This document shows, piece by piece, positions 7,638 to 15,856 of a DNA stretch of 25,503 nucleotides (positions are counted from its first letter, which is position 1; each line of letters begins with the position of its first letter). Source of the stretch: Alphaproteobacteria bacterium (lineage in GTDB: Bacteria; Pseudomonadota; Alphaproteobacteria; Rs-D84); NCBI GenBank assembly GCA_013316395.1, contig WSMU01000011.1, positions 1 through 25,503 of the forward strand, in the 5' to 3' direction. The position numbers were made by a program, and so were the translations under genes. Below the pieces are notes generated by a model. That model was not told the DNA's origin. It did no database searches and worked only from the letters and a program-made list of their open reading frames with translations.

Positions 7638-9892
7638 TATTTCTTTTTCTTAAAACCGCCGCGTCGCGTCGAAGGTTTTTTATTGTTAATCAGTTCCGCC
7701 GCCGTTTCCAAATCAGGTTGTTCTTTTACAGAAACATTGACCTTATCAGATGAGATATATGCGCCATAGCGGCCGGTCGGATAAAAGTAAATCATTTTTC
7801 CGGTCGCGGGATTTTCGCCAATCTCTAGGGGCTCTGGCTTGTTGGCGCCAGCGCTAAGCAGTTCTTGGGCGATTTCCAATGTAATGGTTTCCGCTGTATA
7901 TTGCTTTGCTGCGGCGTTCTTTTTTCCGTCTGTTACATAGGGGCCGAAGCGTCCGACTTTGAACGAAATGCCATTACCTAAATCAACAGATGAACCGGCC
8001 GGTTTTTCCCCAGCATCTGTCGGGCCGTCCGTTGCGCTAAGACGTTGTGTATAATCGCATGTCGGATAGTTTGCGCATCCGACAAACGCGCCGTACTTGG
8101 ATAGTTTTATCCCCAGCTTGCCGCCGCATTTTGGGCATGTGCCGTCGCCTTCGCCAAATAGATGCGTATGCATGACTTCGTTGATTGCATCTATTATTTC
8201 GGTTGTTTTTATATCACGCGCCGCATCAATCATGCTGTTGGTAGGCGTCCAGAACGCGCTTAGCGATTTTGTCTTGTCCGCGCGTCCATTTGATACATCA
8301 TCCAAAGTGTCTTCTGTTTTTGCGGTAAAGTTAACATCAACTAAATCTGTAAAATATTTTGCCAGATATGCCGCAATAACCCAGCCGCCCGGTGTCGGGT
8401 GAAAGCGGCGCTGCTTGTCCTGCTCCACATACTTACGGTCAACAATAGTTGACATAATTGTCGCATACGTAGATGGGCGCCCTATTCCTAATTCTTCCAG
8501 CTTTTTAACCAGTGATGCCTCCGTATAGCGGGCGGGTGGCTGGGTAAAGTGCTGTTCTGGCATCAGATTTGTAATATCTACCGCATCACCCACATTCAGC
8601 ACCGGCAGCTTGGATTCGGCCGATGCATCGGCATCGTCGCGACCCTCGGTATATACTTTCATAAAGCCGTCAAATGTTCGCGTTGTGCCAACTGCATGGA
8701 ATATCGCCGCCCGGTCTGCGGTTTCTATGTCTGCGGAAACGCTGTCGAATTCGGCATTTGTCATCTGGCATGCGATTGTGCGCTTCCATATCAGGTCGTA
8801 TAGCTTTGCCTCGTCCCCGCTTAGTTCCGGGGTTCCGGTATCAAAATGTGTGGGACGAATTGCCTCGTGTGCTTCCTGTGCATTTTTGGATTTTGTAACA
8901 TATACATTGGGTGTCTTTGGAACAAATTTATCACCGTATGTATTTGCGATATAACTTCTAATATCGGTAACCGCATCCGCAGACAGGTTTGTCGCATCCG
9001 TTCGCATATATGTGATAAGTCCCTGCTCATATAATTTTTGCGCTGCGCCCATTGTTCTCTTTGACGAGAAGTATAGTTTTCGTGCGGCCTCCTGCTGCAG
9101 GGTACTGGTTGTAAACGGTGCCGCGGCGCGTCTTGATGTTTTTTTCCGTTCTATGTTTATAACAGATGATTTTATGACCGGTTCACCTATCTGGCTGATG
9201 ATTTCATCCATACGCGCCTGGTTGGCAATTGACATTTTCTCAATCTTTTCACCACGAAACGCGGACAGCATGGCTGAAAATCCGTCGGTCCCACGCATGC
9301 ACTCTGCCCCCAGGCTCCAGTATTCTATTGGATGAAAAGCCTCTATCTCGCGTTCGCGGTCCACAACCAGCTTTACCGCCACAGACTGCACGCGTCCGGC
9401 TGATTTACCCAGGTTTCGCCGCCACAGTAATGGCGATATTCCAAACCCAATCAGATAATCCAACGCGCGTCTAACCAGATACGCATCGACCAGATTCTGG
9501 TCAATCTCGCGCGGGTTTTGAATTGCGTTCTGTACGGCTTTTTTTGTAATTTCATGGAATGCAACACGATAAACTTTTTTCCCCGCCAGCAGTTTTTTAT
9601 CTTTTAAAATATCAAGTATATGCCAGGCTATTGCCTCCCCCTCTCGGTCAGGGTCCGATGCCAAATAAATTGCATCGGCTTTTTTTACCTCATCTGTAAT
9701 CAGTTTTATCTGCTTTTCCTTGCCTGGCATAATCTGCCAGCGCATTGCAAAGTCGTTTTCTGTATCAACACTGCCGTTTTCAGGGACCAGGTCGCGAACA
9801 TGACCCACCGATGCAATAACACGCCAACCGGCGCCTAAATATTTGCCAATAGTTTTTGCTTTTGACGGTGATTCAACAATAAGTAAGTTCAT
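7637..9892 (-). CDS. topA: DNA topoisomerase I (type IA)
   Basis: 751 residues from the ATG at 9892. I prefer this start over an extension to 9958 because the TOPRIM domain begins at once (LLIVESPSKAKTIGKYLG), an AAGGGAAG ribosome site precedes it, and it lies 4 nt after the rodA stop. The TOPRIM acidic triad is in YLASDPDREGEAIAWH. The catalytic Tyr is Y295 in GLITYMRTDATNLS. A C4 zinc ribbon follows (CPKCGGKLG ... GCANYPTC), then two zinc-less topoisomerase C-terminal repeats (FKVGRFGPYV and FYPTGRYGAYI), and a basic tail GGFKKKK. It relaxes negative supercoils. In many alphaproteobacteria topA follows dprA; here it follows rodA. Confidence 0.97.
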   Translation of the reverse strand: MNLLIVESPSKAKTIGKYLGAGWRVIASVGHVRDLVPENGSVDTENDFAMRWQIMPGKEKQIKLITDEVKKADAIYLASDPDREGEAIAWHILDILKDKKLLAGKKVYRVAFHEITKKAVQNAIQNPREIDQNLVDAYLVRRALDYLIGFGISPLLWRRNLGKSAGRVQSVAVKLVVDREREIEAFHPIEYWSLGAECMRGTDGFSAMLSAFRGEKIEKMSIANQARMDEIISQIGEPVIKSSVINIERKKTSRRAAAPFTTSTLQQEAARKLYFSSKRTMGAAQKLYEQGLITYMRTDATNLSADAVTDIRSYIANTYGDKFVPKTPNVYVTKSKNAQEAHEAIRPTHFDTGTPELSGDEAKLYDLIWKRTIACQMTNAEFDSVSADIETADRAAIFHAVGTTRTFDGFMKVYTEGRDDADASAESKLPVLNVGDAVDITNLMPEQHFTQPPARYTEASLVKKLEELGIGRPSTYATIMSTIVDRKYVEQDKQRRFHPTPGGWVIAAYLAKYFTDLVDVNFTAKTEDTLDDVSNGRADKTKSLSAFWTPTNSMIDAARDIKTTEIIDAINEVMHTHLFGEGDGTCPKCGGKLGIKLSKYGAFVGCANYPTCDYTQRLSATDGPTDAGEKPAGSSVDLGNGISFKVGRFGPYVTDGKKNAAAKQYTAETITLEIAQELLSAGANKPEPLEIGENPATGKMIYFYPTGRYGAYISSDKVNVSVKEQPDLETAAELINNKKPSTRRGGFKKKK

Positions 9893-9896
9893 TTTG

Positions 9897-11042
9897 TTAG
9901 CTTCCCTTTGCAGATAATTGCTGGTCTTTGTGAATGTGCGCATTCTGGGCCAGACCAAACCCGAACATCAGTGCTATAAGACTGCTGCCGCCAAAAGACA
10001 TCAAGGGCAGCGGCACGCCGACAGTCGGCATCAGTCCCAAAACCATAGAGATATTTATAAAATAATAAATGAAAAAGTTCAACATAAAACCAAAGCAAAT
10101 CAACTGTCCGAATCTATTCCGGCATGTTTTTGCGCACCAAAACAAGACCATTATAATCATACTGTATAGCCCGATAAGACCAAATGCCCCGATAAAACCG
10201 AATTCCTCGCCTAGCATTGTGAATATAAAGTCTGTCTGCTTTTCCGGCAGGAAAGATTGCTGGGATTGGCTGCCTTTCATATAGCCTTTGCCAATAAGGC
10301 CGCCGGAACCAAAGGCTATTTTGGCCTGGTTTATCTGGTATCCTGCGCCGCGTGCATCATGGTCGGGATTTACAAATGTTATTATGCGCTGGCGCTGATA
10401 GTCATGCAGGCCACCAAACCATACGACCGGTGCTGCGCATACCGCCAAAACGGCACCGATTATGAACCATTTTTTGTTTGCACCAACGATATAGAAAACA
10501 CCTGTCGTAATCATCGCCAGTGACAGCGCCGTTCCCAAATCAGGCTGTGCCACAATCAAACCAAAAGGCACCAGCAGCATGGCCGCCGGAATAATATAGT
10601 TTTTAAACTGGGACAGTTCCACAGAATTCATCCATGCAAAATATCGTGCCAGCGCCAATACCAGTGCTATCTTTATAAGCTCTGACGGTTGTATATGAAC
10701 AAACCCCAGGTTCAGCCAACGCTGGGCCCCCATTCCCGTATGACCTACAAATGTAACCAGGATAATCATAATCAGGGCAATGGCATAGATAACATAGGCC
10801 GACTTTATCCATGTCTTTATATTGGAAAATGCGGCAACGAAAAATATTCCAAAACCTACCATTATTTTTGCCGACTGGGATAGTGCAAACGGGCGCCATG
10901 CGCCCCCACCTGCGGAATAAAGAACAACGATAGATATCGCCAAAACAATGCACATCGGCACGAATAACGCCCATGAAAAACGCTCTAGCTTTTCAGAGAA
11001 GGTCATCATAGATGCGTTAGAAACGCGTGTTTGACGTGCCAT
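9897..11042 (-). CDS. rodA: RodA, SEDS peptidoglycan glycosyltransferase of cell elongation
   Basis: A 381-residue polytopic protein with about ten membrane helices. SEDS signatures include GAQRWLNLGFVHIQPSELIK and, near the end, GLMPTVGVPLPLMSFGGSSLI. It polymerises glycan strands with its partner PBP2, encoded directly upstream (one base between the mrdA stop and this ATG). Placement next to mrdA, mreD and mreC supports RodA rather than FtsW. topA starts 4 nt after its stop. Confidence 0.95.
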   Translation of the reverse strand: MARQTRVSNASMMTFSEKLERFSWALFVPMCIVLAISIVVLYSAGGGAWRPFALSQSAKIMVGFGIFFVAAFSNIKTWIKSAYVIYAIALIMIILVTFVGHTGMGAQRWLNLGFVHIQPSELIKIALVLALARYFAWMNSVELSQFKNYIIPAAMLLVPFGLIVAQPDLGTALSLAMITTGVFYIVGANKKWFIIGAVLAVCAAPVVWFGGLHDYQRQRIITFVNPDHDARGAGYQINQAKIAFGSGGLIGKGYMKGSQSQQSFLPEKQTDFIFTMLGEEFGFIGAFGLIGLYSMIIMVLFWCAKTCRNRFGQLICFGFMLNFFIYYFINISMVLGLMPTVGVPLPLMSFGGSSLIALMFGFGLAQNAHIHKDQQLSAKGS

Positions 11043-11043
11043 T

Positions 11044-12819
11044 TTACTGTTCCTCTTTTAGCAAACTTCTCATCACGGCTGCGGCGGTTCGGGCGGCTGG
11101 GCCGCTGCCGCCGCTATGTTCTGTTACGATGCAGACCGCATACTTTGGCTTGTCCGTGGGTGCATATCCCACAAATAGCCCGTGGTTTCGCATGTTCCAG
11201 CTTAGCTGCTCGTTCGTCAGAACACCTGATAAACGCTCGGCTTTTGAAATGCTGCGCACCTGGGATGTTCCGGTCTTGCCCCCCATTTTTTTCCCGCCCA
11301 CATTTATCGCGCTGCCGGCCGCAGTACCGCCCGGGCGTGTTACCTCTTCCAGACCGCGAAACACATATTCTATATTTTTTTTCTGTAATCCTAACTCCGG
11401 GAAGGTGGGCTTTGCATCAACTTTGATAAGGCGGGGCGATACCTCGCGGTTGGATGCAACACGTGCCATCATCACCGCCAGCTGCATGCAGTTGGTTAAT
11501 ATAAAACCCTGGCCGATGCCGGATATTACCGTGTCACCATGAACCCAGCGCACACCGATATTCTTTTCCTTCCACTTTCTGTCGGGAATAACCCCTGTCA
11601 TCTGGCGTGCGAAAATATCGGACATGTATTCCTGGCTCAGCCCCAGTCGCAGCGCCATGTTTTTAATTGCATCTATACCGATTTTTAGCGCCAACTGGTA
11701 AAAATAAATGTCACAAGAATGCTTTAATGCCCCGGCCAGGTCCATGTGACCGTGACCTTTTGCCTCCCAGCAGTGATAGCGCCGGTCGCCATAATCCCAG
11801 TAGCCGGGACAAAATACCTTGTCGCGCGGGGTAATCGCACCCGCCTCCAGTGCGGCCAGCGCAACAATAATCTTAAACGTCGAACCGGGTGGATACAGCC
11901 CCTCTAAGGTTTTATTCATAAACGGCTTCGCAAAGTCAGAACGCAGACCGGCAATATACTCATCTGCATCGTCGGCACCAAATATGTTGGGGTCAAAGCT
12001 GGGTGTGGATACCATCGCCAACACATCACCCGTTTCTATGTCCAAGACAACCCCGCATCCCGCGCGGTGCGATTCCAGCGCATCGTAGAGAACGCGCTGT
12101 GCATTGTCATTTATTGTTGTGGGTACGTTTGCACCTGTGATTGGGGCCTCGAACTGTGATTTGTCTTCGCCGGTTACGCGCCCGACGGCGTTTGTTATCA
12201 TAACTGTTTGGCCCGGTGTTCCCGCCAGTTGCTGGTTAAAGCGCCGCTCAAGTCCTGTAACACCCGCAGTAAAGAACGGTGTGTTTGAAACAGGCTTGTC
12301 CGGTGCACCGACATAACCGAATATCTGGGCGCCGGCCGGTCCCATTTCATAAACGCGTGCAAAGCCGTTTTGCACATGTAACCCCGCCAGGTTTTTTGCC
12401 TGTAACCCCGCCAGGCGCGACCAATCTGTATTTTCGCTAACCAGTACGGGTTGAAACTTTGGCTGCTTTTTTATTTTTGCCCAAATGCGTTTTACCGTTT
12501 TCGGGCGCAGACCCAAATCCGATGTAACAATAGACACCAAAGATTCCAGGTCGTCTGTTTCCTCTGGCACGATATATATTCTATATACGCGTGCGTCGCG
12601 TGAAATAGGTGACCCATTCGCCGCCAGAATTTTGCCGCGCTCAGGCATGTTTATCTGAATACGAAAGGAATTGTTTTCGCTTTTTCGTTTATATCCGCGA
12701 TATCCAAACACCTGCATTTGCAGCATGCGCAGCACCAATGCCGATGTTAAAACAGCCCCGGCGGTAAAGAACAATGCAGACCTGCGGTCAAAAAGGCGGG
12801 AAACTTCTGTATCAATCAT
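11044..12819 (-). CDS. mrdA: Penicillin-binding protein 2 (elongation transpeptidase)
   Basis: A 591-residue class B PBP. One N-terminal membrane helix (about residues 15-33) is followed by the pedestal domain and then the transpeptidase domain. Catalytic motifs are SxxK as STFK (S313, K316), SxD as SCD in LKHSCDIYFYQ (the PBP2-type form) and KTG in GGKTGTSQV. It crosslinks peptidoglycan during side-wall growth, paired with RodA. A short in-frame repeat (LAGLQ and LAGLH, with a 15-nt direct repeat near 12376-12415) sits in the pedestal domain. The ATG overlaps the mreD stop by 8 nt. Confidence 0.95.
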   Translation of the reverse strand: MIDTEVSRLFDRRSALFFTAGAVLTSALVLRMLQMQVFGYRGYKRKSENNSFRIQINMPERGKILAANGSPISRDARVYRIYIVPEETDDLESLVSIVTSDLGLRPKTVKRIWAKIKKQPKFQPVLVSENTDWSRLAGLQAKNLAGLHVQNGFARVYEMGPAGAQIFGYVGAPDKPVSNTPFFTAGVTGLERRFNQQLAGTPGQTVMITNAVGRVTGEDKSQFEAPITGANVPTTINDNAQRVLYDALESHRAGCGVVLDIETGDVLAMVSTPSFDPNIFGADDADEYIAGLRSDFAKPFMNKTLEGLYPPGSTFKIIVALAALEAGAITPRDKVFCPGYWDYGDRRYHCWEAKGHGHMDLAGALKHSCDIYFYQLALKIGIDAIKNMALRLGLSQEYMSDIFARQMTGVIPDRKWKEKNIGVRWVHGDTVISGIGQGFILTNCMQLAVMMARVASNREVSPRLIKVDAKPTFPELGLQKKNIEYVFRGLEEVTRPGGTAAGSAINVGGKKMGGKTGTSQVRSISKAERLSGVLTNEQLSWNMRNHGLFVGYAPTDKPKYAVCIVTEHSGGSGPAARTAAAVMRSLLKEEQ

Positions 12820-13270
12820 GGCCGGCCTTTTTAATTAGCATTACGATAGGAAAGTACATTGCGCATTCCCATATTATTGTCCATATCAAACGTGCAGCGT
12901 TTGTAAAATTTACAATATGCGGAATGGAAATAATTATCGCTGCGGTTGCAAAAAATATGGCAAATGCCCCGGCACCGTCATTTTCCGAACGGGTTAAATC
13001 AACCGCATGCTGAAAACCGTTCGCGGCATAACAGGCACAGTAAACACTGGTCCAGTATAGCAGTGTGTCAGACTGGTAATCGATAAGGAAGCACATTAAA
13101 ACCCCAAACGGCACAAACCAACGCACGGGTCGGATAAACGTGGAAAAAAATATCGCCGCCAGTGCCAGCAGCCCACCGGGATTCAGCCATGCCACCGATG
13201 CACGCCATAAAAACAGCGTAACCAGAAACGGTATGGATGCGCGAAGAAAATCAATTACTTTTCTTTTCAT
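12812..13270 (-). CDS. mreD: MreD, elongasome membrane protein
   Basis: 152 residues from the ATG at 13270 (MKRKVIDF). A longer reading from TTG at 13294 is possible but has no better ribosome site. Mostly hydrophobic, with about five membrane helices, and the typical MreD features PVRWFVPFGVLMCFLIDY in the first half. It links MreC to the RodA/PBP2 core. The family has little sequence identity between groups; position between mreC and mrdA is the main support. It overlaps mreC by 20 nt and mrdA by 8 nt. Confidence 0.87.
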   Translation of the reverse strand: MKRKVIDFLRASIPFLVTLFLWRASVAWLNPGGLLALAAIFFSTFIRPVRWFVPFGVLMCFLIDYQSDTLLYWTSVYCACYAANGFQHAVDLTRSENDGAGAFAIFFATAAIIISIPHIVNFTNAARLIWTIIWECAMYFPIVMLIKKAGHD

Positions 13271-14087
13271 TTCCGTAGCGTCCCGTAGAGTCAAATTTCA
13301 ATATCATTACGCGTGACAAGTCGCCCGGCGATTTTATTCGGACATCAGTCTCGTTTTCCATTTCGCCAACCATTATTCCGCTTGGCAATATTCCGCTGAT
13401 TCCGCTGGTTATCAGTTTTATCCCGGCATCGGGTTGAAATTCGGGGTCGCTGAAAAATCCCATAACAGGTCGCATGGCACCGGTACCCTGCATAAAGCCA
13501 TATACTTCGGACCCCGCGACGCGTACCGCAATATTTGTTTCCGCATCGTTTAAGGCACGCACCCGTGCAAACCCCGGTGCCGCGTCTATCACAATCCCGG
13601 CCAGCCAACCGTCAAATGTCACCGCAACCTGGCCCGGTTCGATGCCGTCGCGGGCGCCCTTGGATATAAAGTAGGTGTTATGATGCAGCGCGGCATTATC
13701 GTGAATTACATCGGCTGCGACGGTTGCGGGCCTGGTGTGTACGATATCCAGTTCCCGGGCCAGTTTTTGGTTTTCCAAAATCGCGATGTCACATTCATTG
13801 CTGCGCGCACGCTGTGCGGCCAATTCTGCGCGCAATTCCGCGTTTTCACGCCGCAGCCCCGATAGTTCATGCATGTTTTTTATCAAATTACCGCCCGCCC
13901 TAAAAGGCCATGTCAAGACATCACCCACGGCACCGCCCACGGGTACAATAACATGTGCGGCCGCGTTCATTATTCTGTAATCGGGTTTAGCCACCATAAT
14001 ATATATAAAAAATACAGGCAACACGGCCGCCGCCGCCGCCGCCTTTACCAGCGAGAAAACCCTAGATGTTAGCTTTTTTTGATTCAT
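13251..14087 (-). CDS. mreC: MreC, rod-shape scaffold protein
   Basis: 278 residues from ATG 14087 (MNQKKLTSR); an upstream TTG in frame at 14126 is less likely. A cytoplasmic basic start and one membrane helix (about residues 16-33) lead to a coiled coil (about 72-105, LRRENAELRAELAAQRAR) and then the periplasmic beta domains (GWLAGIVIDAAPGFARVRAL and LITSGISGILPSGIMVGEM, both classic MreC motifs). It activates PBP2 and organises the elongation complex. First gene of the minus-strand unit; mreB, often upstream, is not adjacent here, since the neighbour is the divergent rpmI. Confidence 0.93.
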   Translation of the reverse strand: MNQKKLTSRVFSLVKAAAAAAVLPVFFIYIMVAKPDYRIMNAAAHVIVPVGGAVGDVLTWPFRAGGNLIKNMHELSGLRRENAELRAELAAQRARSNECDIAILENQKLARELDIVHTRPATVAADVIHDNAALHHNTYFISKGARDGIEPGQVAVTFDGWLAGIVIDAAPGFARVRALNDAETNIAVRVAGSEVYGFMQGTGAMRPVMGFFSDPEFQPDAGIKLITSGISGILPSGIMVGEMENETDVRIKSPGDLSRVMILKFDSTGRYGNEKKSN

Positions 14088-14129
14088 GTCGGGGCTTAGT
14101 TTAACCCTTAAAAGGGCAACATTCAATAA

Positions 14130-14162
14130 AAACTTGATTTTTCATTTAATTGTGTCAAAATA
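14130..14162. promoter_or_regulatory. Divergent promoter region between mreC and rpmI
   Basis: Plus strand: TTGATT (14134-14139) with a 16-17 nt spacer to CAAAAT/AAAATA (14156-14162). Minus strand: a perfect -35 TTGACA (14158-14153) with a poor -10 (AAGTTT, 14135-14130) at 17 nt. Both units must start in this 134-nt gap, so promoter activity here is likely, but the exact elements are uncertain. Confidence 0.4.
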
Positions 14163-14178
14163 GCCCGGCACATCCAAA

Positions 14179-14196
14179 GTGGCAAGGCATTGCCAC
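14179..14196 (+). promoter_or_regulatory. Hairpin in the rpmI-rplT leader
   Basis: A perfect 7-bp stem GTGGCAA/TTGCCAC with tetraloop GGCA sits 25 nt before the rpmI start codon and just before the AGGA ribosome site (14211-14214). L20 (rplT product) represses its own operon in other bacteria by binding structured leader RNA, so this hairpin is a candidate part of such an operator. The role is inferred. Confidence 0.45.
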
Positions 14197-14221
14197 CAGG
14201 AAAAAGTAAAAGGATAGTAAA

Positions 14222-14425
14222 ATGCCAAAGTTGAAAACAAAGTCGTACTTGAAAAAGCGCGCATCCATGACTGCGACCGGTAAAATTCGTGTTGCCAGAA
14301 ATGCCCACAAGAAACTGTTGCGTAAAAAATCCGCGCGTGCAAACAAAGCCGGGTCAAAACCGCAATATCTGAATGACAACATGGTCGGTCAGGCGAAAAT
14401 CTTGGCCCCGTATGGTTTGAAATAA
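14222..14425 (+). CDS. rpmI: Ribosomal protein bL35
   Basis: A 67-residue, very basic protein beginning MPKLKTKSYLKKRAS, with the family pattern of Lys/Arg clusters and the ending NDNMVGQAKILAPYGLK near the usual length. Part of the large ribosomal subunit. AGGA precedes the start; rplT follows after 17 nt. infC, the common upstream partner, is not here. Confidence 0.96.
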   Translation: MPKLKTKSYLKKRASMTATGKIRVARNAHKKLLRKKSARANKAGSKPQYLNDNMVGQAKILAPYGLK

Positions 14426-14442
14426 TTTGGGGGTAATTTAAA

Positions 14443-14811
14443 ATGGCAAGAGTAAAACGCGGAACAACCGTAAAACAAAAGCATAACAAGATATTGGCGC
14501 GTGCCAAGGGTTACCTGGGTCGTCATCATTCGACGTATCGCGCTGCGCGTGAAAAGACTGAGAAAGCGGGTCAGTACGCATACCGTGACCGTCGCGTTAA
14601 GAAACGCGAATTTCGTGGTTTGTGGATTGTTCGTATCAACGCTGCATGCCGTATGAACGGTATCAGCTACAGCCAGTTTATGTCGGGCTTGAAAAAGGCC
14701 GGTGTTGCATTGGACCGCAAGGTTCTGGCCGAAATGGCCTATGCCGGTGATGCAAACTTCGCAAAATTGGTTGAAACCGCAAAACGATTTAACGGCGCCG
14801 AATCCAAATAA
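14443..14811 (+). CDS. rplT: Ribosomal protein bL20
   Basis: A 122-residue basic protein matching L20 throughout: MARVKRGTTVKQKHNKILARAKGY at the N-terminal extension, then YAYRDRRVKKREFRGLWIVRINAA, and the globular C-terminal part with YSQFMSGLKKAGVALDRKVLAEMA. It binds 23S rRNA early in 50S assembly and commonly represses its own operon. Followed by a strong intrinsic terminator before pheS. Confidence 0.98.
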   Translation: MARVKRGTTVKQKHNKILARAKGYLGRHHSTYRAAREKTEKAGQYAYRDRRVKKREFRGLWIVRINAACRMNGISYSQFMSGLKKAGVALDRKVLAEMAYAGDANFAKLVETAKRFNGAESK

Positions 14812-14840
14812 CGCTTGGCGGTGCTAGTTTGTTTTGTAAT

Positions 14841-14871
14841 AATAAAAGCCGTCTAAGCGACGGCTTTTATT
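14841..14871 (+). terminator. Intrinsic terminator between rplT and pheS
   Basis: GCCGTC/GACGGC stem with loop TAAGC, extended by A-T pairs to about 13 bp and ending in a T-rich run. It lies 21 nt before the pheS start codon. Some read-through or a weak promoter must serve pheST; I found no Phe-rich leader peptide in front of it. Confidence 0.85.
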
Positions 14872-14892
14872 TATCATGTAAGGAATTTTGTT

Positions 14893-15840
14893 ATGCAGGA
14901 AAAGATAAAGACTATAGATTCATTGGATGAATTGCAGACGCTATATTCGTCGGTTTTCGGCAAGAATGGAACGATGACCGCGCGCCTGCGTGACATGAAA
15001 AATCTTGATGCCGCCGCGCGTGCGGAATTAAACAAGGAAAATGTCGCCTTGCGCGAATTGTTTCGCATTCGCCAGACGGAACTGGAACAGGCTGCACTGA
15101 TGTCACGCCTGGCGGGCGAAAGAATGGATGCCACCCTGGATGCGGCGCCGGAAAACCGTGGTACAATACACCCCCTGACCCAGGCCCTGGCCGAGGTGTC
15201 GTTAATTCTGGAATCTTTTGGCTATACCATGCATACCGGCCCCGAGGTTGAAGATGACTGGCATAACTTTACGGCGCTAAACACACCCGCGCATCATCCC
15301 GCGCGTGATATGCAGGATACTTTCTTCCTGCCCAACGGTAATGTTTTGCGTACACAAACGTCTGCGATACAAATCCGCGCGATGGAAGAAAACGGCGTTC
15401 CGATTAAAATGTTCGGCGTCGGTGCAACATATCGCAAGGAAATGGATGCCACACATGGCCCAATGTTCGGTCAGATAGAGGGGTTGTACATAGACAAGAA
15501 TGTTACAATGTCGGATTTAATTGGTGATATTCGCGCATTTCTGGCCCGCTTCTTTGAAGTGGACGATGTTGAGCTGCGCATTCGCCCGTCGTACTTTCCA
15601 TTCACCGACCCCAGTATTGAAATAGACATGAAATTCCGTGGTGACAGATGGCTGGAGATAATGGGGGCCGGAATGGTTCATCCGAATGTTTTGCGTAATT
15701 GTGGCATAAACCCGGACGAGTATCAGGGCTTTGCCTTTGGCTTTGGTTGGGACAGACTGGCGATGTTAAAATACGGTTTGCCTGACTTGCGTGAATTATA
15801 TGGAAACGATGTTCGTTGGCTGCGTCGTTATGGTTTCTAA
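14893..15840 (+). CDS. pheS: Phenylalanyl-tRNA synthetase alpha subunit
   Basis: A 315-residue class II synthetase subunit. Catalytic motifs: GPEVEDDWHNFTALN, the motif 2 region MFGVGATYRKEMDATHGPMFGQIEGL, and motif 3 FGFGWDRLAMLKYGLPDLRELY. The N-terminal coiled-coil domain is short (about 75 residues), so the protein is some 15-40 residues shorter than most. It forms an alpha2-beta2 enzyme with PheT. AAGGA lies 8 nt before the ATG; pheT starts 16 nt after its stop. Confidence 0.97.
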   Translation: MQEKIKTIDSLDELQTLYSSVFGKNGTMTARLRDMKNLDAAARAELNKENVALRELFRIRQTELEQAALMSRLAGERMDATLDAAPENRGTIHPLTQALAEVSLILESFGYTMHTGPEVEDDWHNFTALNTPAHHPARDMQDTFFLPNGNVLRTQTSAIQIRAMEENGVPIKMFGVGATYRKEMDATHGPMFGQIEGLYIDKNVTMSDLIGDIRAFLARFFEVDDVELRIRPSYFPFTDPSIEIDMKFRGDRWLEIMGAGMVHPNVLRNCGINPDEYQGFAFGFGWDRLAMLKYGLPDLRELYGNDVRWLRRYGF

Positions 15841-15856
15841 TGCGGGGGAATAAAAG

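Noticed and set aside
14812..14871. pheST attenuator with a Phe leader peptide, as in E. coli
   Set aside because: The only short ORF (GTG at 14821) has one Phe codon and no proper SD; only the terminator is supported.
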